This document shows positions 25,480 through 33,532 of a stretch of 64,000 bases of DNA, piece after piece. The notes under the pieces are model-generated. The model worked only from the letters and a program-made list of their open reading frames with translations, searched no databases and was not told the origin of the DNA. Position 1 is the stretch's first letter; each line of letters starts with the position of its first letter. This DNA is from Micromonospora cremea (GTDB taxonomy: Bacteria; Actinomycetota; Actinomycetes; Mycobacteriales; Micromonosporaceae), in assembly GCF_900143515.1 (NCBI RefSeq), contig NZ_FSQT01000001.1, positions 1,674,001 through 1,738,000 of the forward strand, given 5' to 3'. Position numbers and translations under genes: made by a program.

Positions 25480-26478
25480 GTGGACCTCACCACCATCTGG
25501 TTTCTCCTCATCGCCGTGCTCTTCACCGGCTACTTCATCCTGGAGGGCTTCGACTTCGGCGTGGGCATGCTGCTGCCCGTGCTCGGCCGCGACGACCGCG
25601 AACGACGGGTCCTGATCAACACGATCGGCCCGGTCTGGGACGGCAACGAGGTGTGGCTGATCACCGCAGGCGGCGCGATGTTCGCCGCCTTCCCCGAGTG
25701 GTACGCCACCCTCTTCTCCGGCTTCTACCTGCCGCTGCTGCTGATCCTGCTGGCCCTGATCGCCCGTGGGGTGGCCTTCGAGTACCGGCACAAGCGCCCC
25801 GAGGTGTCCTGGAAGCGACGCTGGGACGCCGCGATCGTGATCGGCTCGCTGCTGCCGGCGTTCCTGTGGGGTGTCGCCTTCGCCAACATCCTGCGCGGCG
25901 TGCCGCTGGACGCCGAGCACGAGTACGTCGGTGGCCTGTTCGACCTGCTGCACCCGTACGCCCTGCTCGGTGGCGCGACCACCCTCGCGCTGTTCCTCAC
26001 CCACGGCGCGGTGTTCATCGCCCTGAAGACCGCCGGCGACATCCGCGAGCGCGCCAGCGCCCTCGCGGTGCGCCTCGGCGTCGGCGCCGCTGTGCTCGCG
26101 GTGGGCTTCCTGGCCTGGACGCTGAGCATCCGCTCCAGCGCGGCCGCCGTCGTGCTCGCCGTCGGCGCGGCCCTCGCCCTGCTCGGTGGCCTCGCCGCCG
26201 CCCGCGTACGCCGGGAGGGCTGGGCGTTCACCGGCACCGCGGTGGCGATCGGGCTGGCGGTGGCGACCCTGTTCGCGGCGCTGTTCCCGAACGTGCTGCC
26301 CTCCACCCTGGACGCGGCGGGCACGTTGACCGCCACCAACGCCGCCTCCACCCCCTACACCCTGAAGATCATGACCTGGGTGGCGGTGATCTTCACGCCG
26401 GTCGTGCTGGCCTACCAGGGCTGGACCTACTGGGTGTTCCGCAAGCGGATCGGCGTGGCCAACATCCCGCAGCACTGA
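25480..26478 (+). CDS. cydB: Cytochrome bd quinol oxidase subunit II
   Basis: A 332-residue subunit with eight to nine membrane helices. LTTIWFLLIAVLFTGYFILEGFDFGVGMLLP is the standard opening, and GPVWDGNEVWLITAGGAMFAAFPEWYAT is the CydB signature. It has a GTG start after GGAGCC. It pairs with CydA as a high-affinity terminal oxidase that supports growth at low oxygen or under respiratory inhibition. A strong hairpin 7 bases past its stop ends the operon. Confidence 0.96.
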   Translation: MDLTTIWFLLIAVLFTGYFILEGFDFGVGMLLPVLGRDDRERRVLINTIGPVWDGNEVWLITAGGAMFAAFPEWYATLFSGFYLPLLLILLALIARGVAFEYRHKRPEVSWKRRWDAAIVIGSLLPAFLWGVAFANILRGVPLDAEHEYVGGLFDLLHPYALLGGATTLALFLTHGAVFIALKTAGDIRERASALAVRLGVGAAVLAVGFLAWTLSIRSSAAAVVLAVGAALALLGGLAAARVRREGWAFTGTAVAIGLAVATLFAALFPNVLPSTLDAAGTLTATNAASTPYTLKIMTWVAVIFTPVVLAYQGWTYWVFRKRIGVANIPQH

Positions 26479-26484
26479 CCGCCG

Positions 26485-26516
26485 CCGGGGCGGGGCCGGC
26501 ACCGGCCCCGCCCCGG
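26485..26516 (+). terminator. cydAB terminator
   Basis: CCGGGGCGGGGCCGG (26485-26499) and CCGGCCCCGCCCCGG (26502-26516) form a perfect 15-bp GC-rich stem with a tiny loop, 7 bases after the cydB stop. Confidence 0.85.
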
Positions 26517-26550
26517 CCGTAATTCGGCGGCCCTCGAAAATCCATCCCGC

Positions 26551-26556
26551 TAGGGT
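26551..26556 (+). promoter_or_regulatory. -10 element of the Eis-like gene, leaderless geometry
   Basis: TAGGGT stands six bases before the ATG at 26563. It supports that ATG over the in-frame GTG at 26557. Confidence 0.55.
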
Positions 26557-26562
26557 GTGCCG

Positions 26563-27753
26563 ATGCCCGAAACCGTGCACGTGCGCGAACTCACCGCCGA
26601 CGACCTCGCCGAGGCCTGGGAGCTGGGTCGGCTCACCTTCGGGGGCGATCCGCAGCGACCACCGCACGCCACCGTCGCGGTGCCCGGCATGACCCGCTAC
26701 GGCGCGTTCGACGACACCGGCCGCCTCGTCGGCAAGGCCGTCGACCTGCACCACGACCAGTGGTGGTCCGGGCGGGCCGTGCCCGCGGCCGACGTCGCCG
26801 GCGTGGCGGTCGCCCCCGAGGCCCGCGGTCGGGGCGTGGCCCGCGGCATGCTCACCGCCCTGCTGCGCGGCGCCCGCGAGCGCGGCGCGGCGATCAGCGC
26901 GCTGTACCCGACCGTCGCCGCCCCCTACCGTGCCTGCGGCTGGGAGGCCGCCGGGGTGCTGCGCACCGTCGACCTGGCCACCGCCGCGCTGTCGCGGCAC
27001 CGGCCGGACCCCCGGTTGACCGTCCGCGCCGGCACGGCCGCCGACCTGCCCGCCGTCGCGGCCCTGTACGAGCGGGTCACCCGGCACCGCAACGGCCCGC
27101 TCACCCGCCGGGGTGAGCTGTTCGACTTCTTCGCCGCCGAGCGCGGCCTGCCCGGCGACGCGCTCACCCTCGTCGAGGACGGCGGTGACCTGGTGGGCTA
27201 CGCCAGTTGGGAGCGGGGCCGGGGCTACGGCGCGGACTCCGTGCTGACCGTCGACGAGGCCCTGGCGACCACCGCCGAGGCCGCCCGGGAGCTCGTCGGC
27301 GTGCTCGGCAGCTGGGCCAGCGTCGCGCCGACCCTGCGGTTGTGCCCGCTCGACGGCGACGCCGTGAGCGTCCACCTGCCGCTGGAGTTGGCCCGTGAGC
27401 ACGAACGGGACCTGTGGATGCACCGGCCGGTGGACGTGGCCCGGGCGGTCGGCATGCGCGGTTGGCCCGCCCACGTGCGGGGCGCCGTCGAGTTCACCCT
27501 CGCCGACGCGGTCGCTGACTGGAACACCGGCACCTGGCGGTTGAGCGTCGCCGACGGCGACGGCGAGCTGACCCGGATCGGTGGCGAGGCCGACCTGCGC
27601 GTGGACGTGCGCGGCTTCGCGCTGCTCTACGCCGGCGCCGCCCGCGCCCGGTCGGTCGCCGAGGCGGGCCTGCTGCACGCCGCCGGCGCCGACCCGGACG
27701 CTCTGGACCTGTTGGGCGCCGGAGGCCCGGCGCAGCTGCTCGACTACTTCTGA
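26563..27753 (+). CDS. Eis-like GNAT N-acetyltransferase
   Basis: A 396-residue protein. The N-terminal GNAT domain holds VAGVAVAPEARGRGVARGMLTAL, an acetyl-CoA loop, then PYRACGWEAAGV. A second degenerate GNAT fold lies near 145-280, and a sterol-carrier-like domain ends in LLDYF. Mycobacterial Eis, which acetylates aminoglycosides and other amines, has the same three-part layout and uses the C-terminal Phe carboxylate as catalytic base. A C-terminal Phe is present here. The acceptor is unknown. The stop overlaps the convergent MarR gene by 10 bases. Confidence 0.85.
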   Translation: MPETVHVRELTADDLAEAWELGRLTFGGDPQRPPHATVAVPGMTRYGAFDDTGRLVGKAVDLHHDQWWSGRAVPAADVAGVAVAPEARGRGVARGMLTALLRGARERGAAISALYPTVAAPYRACGWEAAGVLRTVDLATAALSRHRPDPRLTVRAGTAADLPAVAALYERVTRHRNGPLTRRGELFDFFAAERGLPGDALTLVEDGGDLVGYASWERGRGYGADSVLTVDEALATTAEAARELVGVLGSWASVAPTLRLCPLDGDAVSVHLPLELAREHERDLWMHRPVDVARAVGMRGWPAHVRGAVEFTLADAVADWNTGTWRLSVADGDGELTRIGGEADLRVDVRGFALLYAGAARARSVAEAGLLHAAGADPDALDLLGAGGPAQLLDYF

Positions 27754-28235
27754 CCGAGCGTCGCGGCGACGCCCGGTCCGGCCGGCATCGCTGCCAGTTC
27801 GGCGTTGGCGCGCTGGGTGACCAGGGTGAGGACCCGGGCGGCGGTGCTCGTCTCGTCAGCCGGGATGTCCGCGTACAGCCGGGCGGTGATGCCCGCGACG
27901 GCGTCGGAGATGCGGCCCTGCACGGTGTGGCCGGTGTCGGTGAGCCACACCCGTGGCTGCCCGGCGCCCGTCGGCGTGCGGTCGTCGACCTGGGCGAGAT
28001 CGGCGTCGACGAGTTGGGTGATCAGCGTGTGCGCCGCCGGTTCGTCGACCTTGAGGGTGCTGGTGATCCGGTGCACGAGCCCGGTCCGCTCGATGGCGCC
28101 GGCGGCGAGGACGTTGAGGGTGAGCGCCTGGCCGAAGGTGACCCCGAGCGGGGCGACGGCCCGCTCCAGCAGGGCCCGGGTGGCGTAGTGGGCCTGGCCG
28201 ACGACCTGGCCGTTGAGGGTGGGAGCGGTGGACAT
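27744..28235 (-). CDS. MarR-like transcriptional regulator
   Basis: A 163-residue protein, less typical than its divergent neighbour. HYATRALLERAVAPLGVTFGQALTLNVLAAG leads into LVHRITSTLKVDEPAAHTLITQLVDADL, which takes the place of the recognition helix, and PRVWLTDTGHTVQGRI matches the MarR wing. AAGGAGG precedes the ATG at 28235. It shares a 96-bp gap with a second MarR gene over three GTTGG-N5-CCAAC boxes, so the two may cross-regulate or form heterodimers. No clear target enzyme is attached. Confidence 0.8.
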   Translation of the reverse strand: MSTAPTLNGQVVGQAHYATRALLERAVAPLGVTFGQALTLNVLAAGAIERTGLVHRITSTLKVDEPAAHTLITQLVDADLAQVDDRTPTGAGQPRVWLTDTGHTVQGRISDAVAGITARLYADIPADETSTAARVLTLVTQRANAELAAMPAGPGVAATLGQK

Positions 28236-28252
28236 GACGCCTCCTTCTTAAC

Positions 28253-28309
28253 GTTGGCTCGACCAACGTTGGTGCAGCCAACGTAGCATGGATCGTGGGT
28301 GGAACCAAC
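28253..28309. promoter_or_regulatory. Three GTTGG-N5-CCAAC operator boxes between two MarR genes
   Basis: Two perfect boxes abut at 28253-28267 and 28268-28282. A third, GTGGG-N5-CCAAC, is at 28295-28309 and overlaps the expected -35 of the rightward gene. The first lies 17 bases before the leftward start codon. Confidence 0.75.
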
Positions 28310-28318
28310 GATTACTGC

Positions 28319-28324
28319 TAGGGT
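28319..28324 (+). promoter_or_regulatory. -10 element of the rightward MarR gene, leaderless geometry
   Basis: TAGGGT stands seven bases before the ATG at 28332, with no ribosome-binding site between. Confidence 0.5.
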
Positions 28325-28331
28325 GCGACCC

Positions 28332-28784
28332 ATGGAGTCCACCGCCCCGCAGTCACCCGCCGGGCTACGCACCACCCCGAGCTGGCTGCTCAACCAGACG
28401 GCCAGCCACGCCGCCCGCCTGGTCAGCGAGGGCTTCGCCGCCCACCACCTGCGCGGCTACCACTACCGGCTGCTGGCCGCGCTCGCCGAGGGCGGCCCCG
28501 CCAGCCAGGCCGACCTGGGCCGTCGCTGCGCCATCGATCGCAGCGACGTGGTGGCGGCCATCAACGACCTGGCCGGTCGGGGGCTCGTCGTACGAGCCCC
28601 CGACCCGGCCGATCGCCGCCGCAACGTCATCAGCCTCACCGACACCGGCGCCGACGAGGCACGCCGGATGGCCGAGACCGTCGACCGCGTCCAGCAGGAC
28701 CTGCTCGCCCCGCTGTCCGCCGCTGAACGTGACCAGCTCGTCCGGCTGCTCACCCGGCTGCTGGACCACCACCGCCGGGACTGA
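28332..28784 (+). CDS. MarR family transcriptional regulator
   Basis: A 150-residue typical MarR protein: LRGYHYRLLAALAEGGPASQADLGRRCAIDRSDVVAAINDLAGRGLV forms the helix-turn-helix, and PDPADRRRNVISLTDTGADEA the wing. The ATG at 28332 was chosen over an upstream in-frame ATG because of the TAGGGT-N7-ATG promoter geometry and the family N-terminus. It is divergent from another MarR-like gene and probably autoregulated. Confidence 0.9.
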   Translation: MESTAPQSPAGLRTTPSWLLNQTASHAARLVSEGFAAHHLRGYHYRLLAALAEGGPASQADLGRRCAIDRSDVVAAINDLAGRGLVVRAPDPADRRRNVISLTDTGADEARRMAETVDRVQQDLLAPLSAAERDQLVRLLTRLLDHHRRD

Positions 28785-28793
28785 CCCGACCCG

Positions 28794-29483
28794 TCAGCGG
28801 GCCTCGCGCAGCTCCGCCAGCCGCGCCTCGATCTCGGCCAGCTCCGCGCGCAGCTTCTCCGCCTGCTGCTCCGCCTCCGCCCGTTCGGTGCCGAGGATCT
28901 GCTCCACCGCCTCCTGCACGCCCGGCACGTCGACCAGCGCCACCATCTTCAACGCCTCGGCCGGCTTCACCACGTACGGCTTCGCGAGGGCCTTGCTGCC
29001 CTGCTGCGCGGCGACCGTCCACTCACCCTCGGCGTACGCCAGTGTCACCGTCAGGCCCGCGGGGCCCTTGGGCTTCGCGGCCTTGACCGCCCGCCGCGCC
29101 GGCGCCTTCTCCACCTGCTCCACCTTCGGCTCCTCCCGCCGCGGCGTCGGCACCCGCGGCGTGTCCAACACGAACTCCGGCTCCGCCACCGCGGGCGGCT
29201 GCTCCTGCGCCGGCGGCTCCGGCTTCGGCTCGGCGACCCGACGACCGGCGCCCTTCGGCGCCACCGCGAGATCCGCGGGGGAGAACGGCAACTCGTCGCG
29301 GCCGAAGCGCACCACCACGAACTCGTCGGACACCTCGGGGTCGGTCAGCTCGACCACCTGGCCGATCTGACCGGCGACCTGCCCCGCCGACGCGGTGAAC
29401 ACCACCCTGGGCCGGCGGCCCGCCGCCAACGTATCCCGCAGGCTCTGCACCTCGTCAGTGGACAAACCCTGGCCGGCATCCAT
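28794..29483 (-). CDS. Hypothetical actinobacterial protein with C-terminal coiled coil
   Basis: 229 residues, family function unknown. It has three parts: an N-terminal strand-rich unit (VVFTASAGQVAGQIGQVVEL to FVVVRFGRDELPFSPADL, about 25-75), a Pro/Glu-rich linker (80-145), and a C-terminal unit (GLTVTLAYAEGEWTVAAQQG) that ends in a regular coiled coil from about 195 to the end. It is soluble, with no signal peptide. The ATG was chosen over the GTG one codon earlier because AGAGGG lies five bases upstream. It is the downstream neighbour of the peroxiredoxin gene. Confidence 0.7.
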   Translation of the reverse strand: MDAGQGLSTDEVQSLRDTLAAGRRPRVVFTASAGQVAGQIGQVVELTDPEVSDEFVVVRFGRDELPFSPADLAVAPKGAGRRVAEPKPEPPAQEQPPAVAEPEFVLDTPRVPTPRREEPKVEQVEKAPARRAVKAAKPKGPAGLTVTLAYAEGEWTVAAQQGSKALAKPYVVKPAEALKMVALVDVPGVQEAVEQILGTERAEAEQQAEKLRAELAEIEARLAELREAR

Positions 29484-29566
29484 CACAACCCTCTTCCGTA
29501 CACCTGTTTGATTGCTGTCTTGATACCAGCCGGCTGCGACACCCGCCGCACGGGGCTCACGCCCGC

Positions 29567-30028
29567 TCAGCCGCCCAACGCCCGCAGCGCCCGGTCGGCG
29601 TGGTCGTTCATGCTGATCTCGCTGTGGATCACCTCGATGACCCGCCGGTCCGCGCCGATCACGAACGTCATCCGCTTCGTGCTCAGCGGCCCCAACGGCA
29701 GCCGCCGGCGCACGCCGAACCGCTGCGCCACCGTCCCGTCCTGATCCGACAGCAGCGGATAGTCGAAGCCGTGCAGCGTGGAGAACTCCGCCTGCCGGGC
29801 CACGCTGTCGCGGCTGATGCCCACCCGCGAGGCGCCGACCGCCGCGAACTCCGCCGCCAGGTCCCGAAAGTGGCAGCTCTCCGCCGTGCAGCCCCGCGTC
29901 ATCGCCGCCGGGTAGAAGAACAGCACCACCGGCCCCGCCGCCAGGAACTCCGACAGCCGCCGTGGCGTGCCCGTCTCATCCGGCAGATCGAAGTCCTCCA
30001 CGACGTCGCCGACACCCACACCCGCCAC
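29567..30028 (-). CDS. bcp: Peroxiredoxin, BCP/PrxQ type
   Basis: A 153-residue thiol peroxidase. The peroxidatic Cys47 and resolving Cys52 sit in MTRGCTAESC, the Cx4C arrangement of the BCP/PrxQ group, with VLFFYPAA and GISRDS flanking. It reduces hydroperoxides with electrons from thioredoxin. TLHGFDYPLLSD and RMTFVIGADRRV are family blocks. It may be transcribed with the coiled-coil protein 83 bases downstream. Confidence 0.9.
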   Translation of the reverse strand: MAGVGVGDVVEDFDLPDETGTPRRLSEFLAAGPVVLFFYPAAMTRGCTAESCHFRDLAAEFAAVGASRVGISRDSVARQAEFSTLHGFDYPLLSDQDGTVAQRFGVRRRLPLGPLSTKRMTFVIGADRRVIEVIHSEISMNDHADRALRALGG

Positions 30029-30073
30029 CGCGCACCTCCGTTGTCGGACCAGACAGGCGGTGAGCGTAAGCGA

Positions 30074-30907
30074 TCACGCCCAGAGGGCCGCCACCTCGTC
30101 CGCCACCACCGCGGCCTGCGTCCGCCCGGCCCGCGCGGATCCCGCCCGTCGCGCCGGATCCAGCACGTTGCGACCGATGGCCTTGCGCGCCGCCGCGTCC
30201 GGCGTCACCACCACCACCCGTGACCCGGCCGCCCGCAATCCGGCCACCTGCGCCGACAGCCGTGGCATCGGACCGAACGCCCCCGACGTCGGCGCGATCA
30301 CCAGCACCCGTCGGGCATCCGCGGCCAGGTCGGCGTTCACCACCGAGCGCATCCCGCCGTCGACGTAGCGGCGCGCGCCGATCGTCACCGGCGGCCACAC
30401 CCCGGGCACCGCGCAACTGGCGCCCACCGCGTCCACCAGGGACACCGCGCTGTCGTTGTCGAAGACCACGAACTCACCCGAGGACGCGTCCACCGCGGTC
30501 ACCAGCAGCCGTCGCGCCGGCCACTGGGCCGTCGGCAGTCGGGCCTCGATGACGGCGCGTCGGGACGCCTCCGACGGGGTACGCGCCGCCACCGCCATCG
30601 CACCGATCCGCGCCCGTGCCCGTACCGCGTCGCGGGTCCGCGCGCCGGCCCACATCATCCGTGCCAGCACCGCCAGGCCCAGCCGCGCCGCCAGCTCGCC
30701 CGACGGCGGCGCCAACTGCGCCTCGTACAGCTGCTCCAGCGGCACCCCCGAACAGACCTGCGCCCCGACGACCGAGCCCGCCGACGTGCCCACCACCAGG
30801 TCGGCCTCGGTCACCGGCACGCCCCGTTCGGCGAGCCCCGCCAGCAGCCCCAGCTCCCAGGCCACGCCCGTGACCCCGCCACCGCCGAGCATCAACGCCC
30901 GCTCCAT
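30074..30907 (-). CDS. Patatin-like phospholipase
   Basis: A 277-residue alpha/beta hydrolase of the patatin type. The oxyanion hole is LGGGGVTGVAWELG (7-20), the nucleophile Ser42 lies in VGTSAGS, and the catalytic Asp is in YVDGGM. No signal peptide, so it acts on membrane lipids or lipid droplets from the cytoplasm. GGAGAG precedes the ATG at 30907; upstream in-frame sequence is antisense to the SDR gene and was excluded. It is divergent from that SDR. Confidence 0.9.
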   Translation of the reverse strand: MERALMLGGGGVTGVAWELGLLAGLAERGVPVTEADLVVGTSAGSVVGAQVCSGVPLEQLYEAQLAPPSGELAARLGLAVLARMMWAGARTRDAVRARARIGAMAVAARTPSEASRRAVIEARLPTAQWPARRLLVTAVDASSGEFVVFDNDSAVSLVDAVGASCAVPGVWPPVTIGARRYVDGGMRSVVNADLAADARRVLVIAPTSGAFGPMPRLSAQVAGLRAAGSRVVVVTPDAAARKAIGRNVLDPARRAGSARAGRTQAAVVADEVAALWA

Positions 30908-30994
30908 GTGACTCTCCTCTCGACGACCGGCCGCGCCGGTCACGGTAGCGTCGGCGCGGCCGGTACGCGGCCCCAGGAACCAGCGGGAGGCACC

Positions 30995-31723
30995 ATGACA
31001 CCCGTCACCGTCATCACCGGCGGTGGCCGCGGCATCGGCGCGGCCACCGCCCGCCGTCTCGCCGGAGCCGGTCACCACATCGCCCTGTGCTACCGCCGCG
31101 ACCAGGCCGCCGCCGACGCCGTCCTGGCCGATCTGCGGGCCACCGGCGTGCAGGCCATCGCTGTACGCGCCGACACCACCGACCCGGACCAGGTCGGCGC
31201 CCTGTTCGACGCCGCCGCGCAGCTCGGCCCGCTCACCGGCCTGGTCAACAACGCCGGGGTCACCAGCCCCATCGGGCCCTTCACCGAGCTGCGCGTCGAC
31301 GACCTGCGCCGGGTCGTCGACGTCAACCTCGTCGGCTACGTCCTCTGCGCCCAGCAGGCCGCCCGCCGGTTGACCGACGGCGGCGCCATCGTCAACGTCT
31401 CGTCCGCCGCCGCCACCCTCGGCAGCCCGGGAGAGTACGTGCACTACGCCGCCGTCAAGGCCGCCACCGACACCCTCACCGTCGGCCTGGCCAAGGAACT
31501 CGCCCCGCGCGGCATCCGGGTCAACGCGGTCGCCCCCGGCATCGTGCGCACCGACATCCACGCCGACTCCGGCGTACCCGACCGCGCCGACACCGCCGCC
31601 GGTCGCATCCCGCTCGGCCGTGCCGGCGAACCCGACGAGATCGCGGCCGCCATCGCCTGGCTGCTCGGCCCGGACGCCTCGTACGCCACCGGCACGGTGC
31701 TGCGCGTCTCCGGCGGTCTTTGA
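30995..31723 (+). CDS. Short-chain dehydrogenase/reductase, FabG-like
   Basis: A 242-residue classical SDR: TGGGRGIG (8-15), NNAGV, the catalytic Ser in VNVSSAAAT, YAAVK, and the YATGTVLRVSGGL end. It is probably an NADP(H)-dependent 3-oxoacyl or sugar dehydrogenase; the substrate is not deducible. GGGAGG precedes the ATG. The gene stands alone between divergent patatin and convergent transporter genes. Confidence 0.9.
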   Translation: MTPVTVITGGGRGIGAATARRLAGAGHHIALCYRRDQAAADAVLADLRATGVQAIAVRADTTDPDQVGALFDAAAQLGPLTGLVNNAGVTSPIGPFTELRVDDLRRVVDVNLVGYVLCAQQAARRLTDGGAIVNVSSAAATLGSPGEYVHYAAVKAATDTLTVGLAKELAPRGIRVNAVAPGIVRTDIHADSGVPDRADTAAGRIPLGRAGEPDEIAAAIAWLLGPDASYATGTVLRVSGGL

Positions 31724-31770
31724 CCGACCGGGGTGTGGGCGCCGCGCGGGACGCGGCACCCACCGGGGCG

Positions 31771-31896
31771 TCAGTGGGTGAACAGCTTCGCCGCCGTGAT
31801 CACCGTCTGCGCCACCCCGTAGCCGAGCAGCGCCGCCACCACCAACCAGCTGATCCACAACCGGGCCTGCTGCCCGGGCCGTCCGTTCTCGCTCAT
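31771..31896 (-). CDS. MFS transporter small subunit (OFA partner)
   Basis: A 41-residue protein with a basic head (SENGRPGQQARLW) and one membrane helix (ISWLVVAALLGYGVAQTVITA). The ATG overlaps the TGA of the OFA transporter as ATGA, so it is translationally coupled. Such micro-proteins are a recurrent partner of actinobacterial and proteobacterial OFA-type transporters and are thought to form part of the carrier. Being so short, it is easily missed. Confidence 0.75.
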   Translation of the reverse strand: MSENGRPGQQARLWISWLVVAALLGYGVAQTVITAAKLFTH

Positions 31897-33314
31897 CGGG
31901 TGCCACTCCTCTCCGCCGTCACCGGCGCCGTGTCCTCGGGGCCGTCTCCACTGGTGGGCGGCTCGTGGAACCGTTCCGGCACCGGCCGGATCAGCAGGTT
32001 CGCCACGAAGCCCACCGCCAGCACGCCGATCATCGTGAACAGCGCCGGCCGGTACGCCGCCGCCGTCAGCGTGCCCGGTTCGCCCTCGGCGTCGAGGAAC
32101 CCGTTGACGATCAACGGGCCCGCGATGCCCGCCGCCGACCAGGCGGTCAGCAGCCGACCGTGGATCGCGCCCACCTGGAACGTGCCGAACAGGTCCCGCA
32201 GGTACGCCGGCACCGTGGCGAACCCGCCGCCGTAGAACGACAGGATCACGCAGGCCAGCAGCACGAACAGCGCCGTGGCCGTCTGCCCGAGCAGGGCCAG
32301 CAGCGCGTACAGCACCATTCCGACACCCAGGTACACCATGTAGATCGGCTTGCGGCCGATCACGTCCGAGGTGGACGACCAGGCGAACCGCCCGGCCATG
32401 TTGAACAGCGACAGCAGCCCCACGAACCCGCCGGCCGCGGCCACCGACACCGCCGATGTGCCGTTGTCCCGGAAGAAGTCCTGGATCATCGGGCTGGCCT
32501 GCTCCAGGATGCCGATGCCCGCCGTCACGTTGCAGAACAGCGCCACCCACAGCAGCCAGAACGACCGGGTCTTCACCGCGTTGGCCGCCGACACGTTCGC
32601 CGTGGTGACCAGCGGCTTGGACGCCACCGTCGCCGGGTCGAAGCCGGCCGGGCGCCAGTCCGACGCCGGCACCCGCACGTTCGCCACCCCGAACATCATG
32701 ATCACGAAGTAGCCCAGTCCGAGCGTCACGAACAGCCAGACCAGGGCGCTGCCCGACGCCGTCGATCCCGCGACGGCCGGGTCGTAGCCCGGGTCGTAGA
32801 ACGACAGCAACTGCCGGGACAGGGGAGAGGCCACCATCGCCCCACCACCGAACCCCATGATCGCCAGGCCGGTCGCCAACCCGGGGCGGTCCGGGAACCA
32901 TTTGATCAACGTGGAGACGGGGGAGATGTACCCGATTCCCAGACCGATGCCGCCGAGCAACCCGTACCCCAGGTACAGCAGCCACAGCTGCTTCGTGGCG
33001 ATGCCCAGGGAGCCCACCAAAAAGCCCGCCGCCCAGAAGCAGGTGGAGACGAACATCGCCTTGCGCGGCCCGTTCGCCTCCACCCAGGTCCCGGCGACCG
33101 CGGCGGACAACCCCAGCATCACGATCGCGATGCTGAAGATCACCCCGATCGCGGTCTGGCTGGCGTCGAAGTGGGCGATCAGCGAGTTCTTGTACACGCT
33201 GGTCGCGTAGACCTGGCCGATGCAGAGGTGGATGGCCAACGCCGCCGGGGGGATGAGCCAACGGCTGTAGCCGGGCGGCGCGACGGTGTGCCGACGATCG
33301 AGCGCGGAAAGCAT
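31893..33314 (-). CDS. OFA family MFS transporter (oxalate/formate antiporter-like)
   Basis: 473 residues and twelve helices. WLIPPAALAIHLCIGQVYATSVYKNSL is the OFA family start, GYGLLGGIGLGIGYISPVSTLIKWFPDR the mid-chain signature, and FYGGGFATVPAYLRDLFGT follows in the second half. It exchanges small carboxylates such as oxalate, formate or related acids, though specificity cannot be read. Its stop overlaps the small-subunit start by four bases. The upstream gap to the zwf operon holds only a short coding remnant. Confidence 0.88.
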   Translation of the reverse strand: MLSALDRRHTVAPPGYSRWLIPPAALAIHLCIGQVYATSVYKNSLIAHFDASQTAIGVIFSIAIVMLGLSAAVAGTWVEANGPRKAMFVSTCFWAAGFLVGSLGIATKQLWLLYLGYGLLGGIGLGIGYISPVSTLIKWFPDRPGLATGLAIMGFGGGAMVASPLSRQLLSFYDPGYDPAVAGSTASGSALVWLFVTLGLGYFVIMMFGVANVRVPASDWRPAGFDPATVASKPLVTTANVSAANAVKTRSFWLLWVALFCNVTAGIGILEQASPMIQDFFRDNGTSAVSVAAAGGFVGLLSLFNMAGRFAWSSTSDVIGRKPIYMVYLGVGMVLYALLALLGQTATALFVLLACVILSFYGGGFATVPAYLRDLFGTFQVGAIHGRLLTAWSAAGIAGPLIVNGFLDAEGEPGTLTAAAYRPALFTMIGVLAVGFVANLLIRPVPERFHEPPTSGDGPEDTAPVTAERSGTR

Positions 33315-33424
33315 GAGCTGCTTCCTCTCCGAAGCGGGCGAGAAACGTCCTCATCACTTCCCCACACCGCAGGGCAGGAGCAAACCTCACCGTCGCCGGA
33401 CGGTCGATCCGGTGAGCTGAGCGG

Positions 33425-33532
33425 TCAGTCAGCCCGGCTCAGCCGCCCGGTGTCCGCCATCTGCTCGTCCGCCCCGAACCAGGCCGAGTCGAGCTTCCCG
33501 AACACCATCGCGATGCCGCGCTGTCCGAAGCG
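33425..33532 (-). pseudogene. In-frame coding-like tail after the GNAT stop
   Basis: Immediately after the TAG at 33533-33535, the same frame stays open for 35 codons to a TGA at 33425. It reads like protein (GIAMVFGKLDSAWFGADEQM). Either the GNAT protein once extended through this segment, or it is the end of a deleted gene. A 27-residue ORF from its internal ATG is also possible. Confidence 0.3.

Noticed and set aside
25465..27678. Minus-strand frame of 737 codons across cydB and the Eis-like gene
   Set aside because: It runs antisense to two well-supported genes and shows only low-complexity Gly/Gln/His sequence.
31771..33390. Minus-strand frame of 539 codons across the OFA transporter
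   Set aside because: Only its last 42 codons are a real gene (the small subunit); the rest is an out-of-frame shadow of the transporter.
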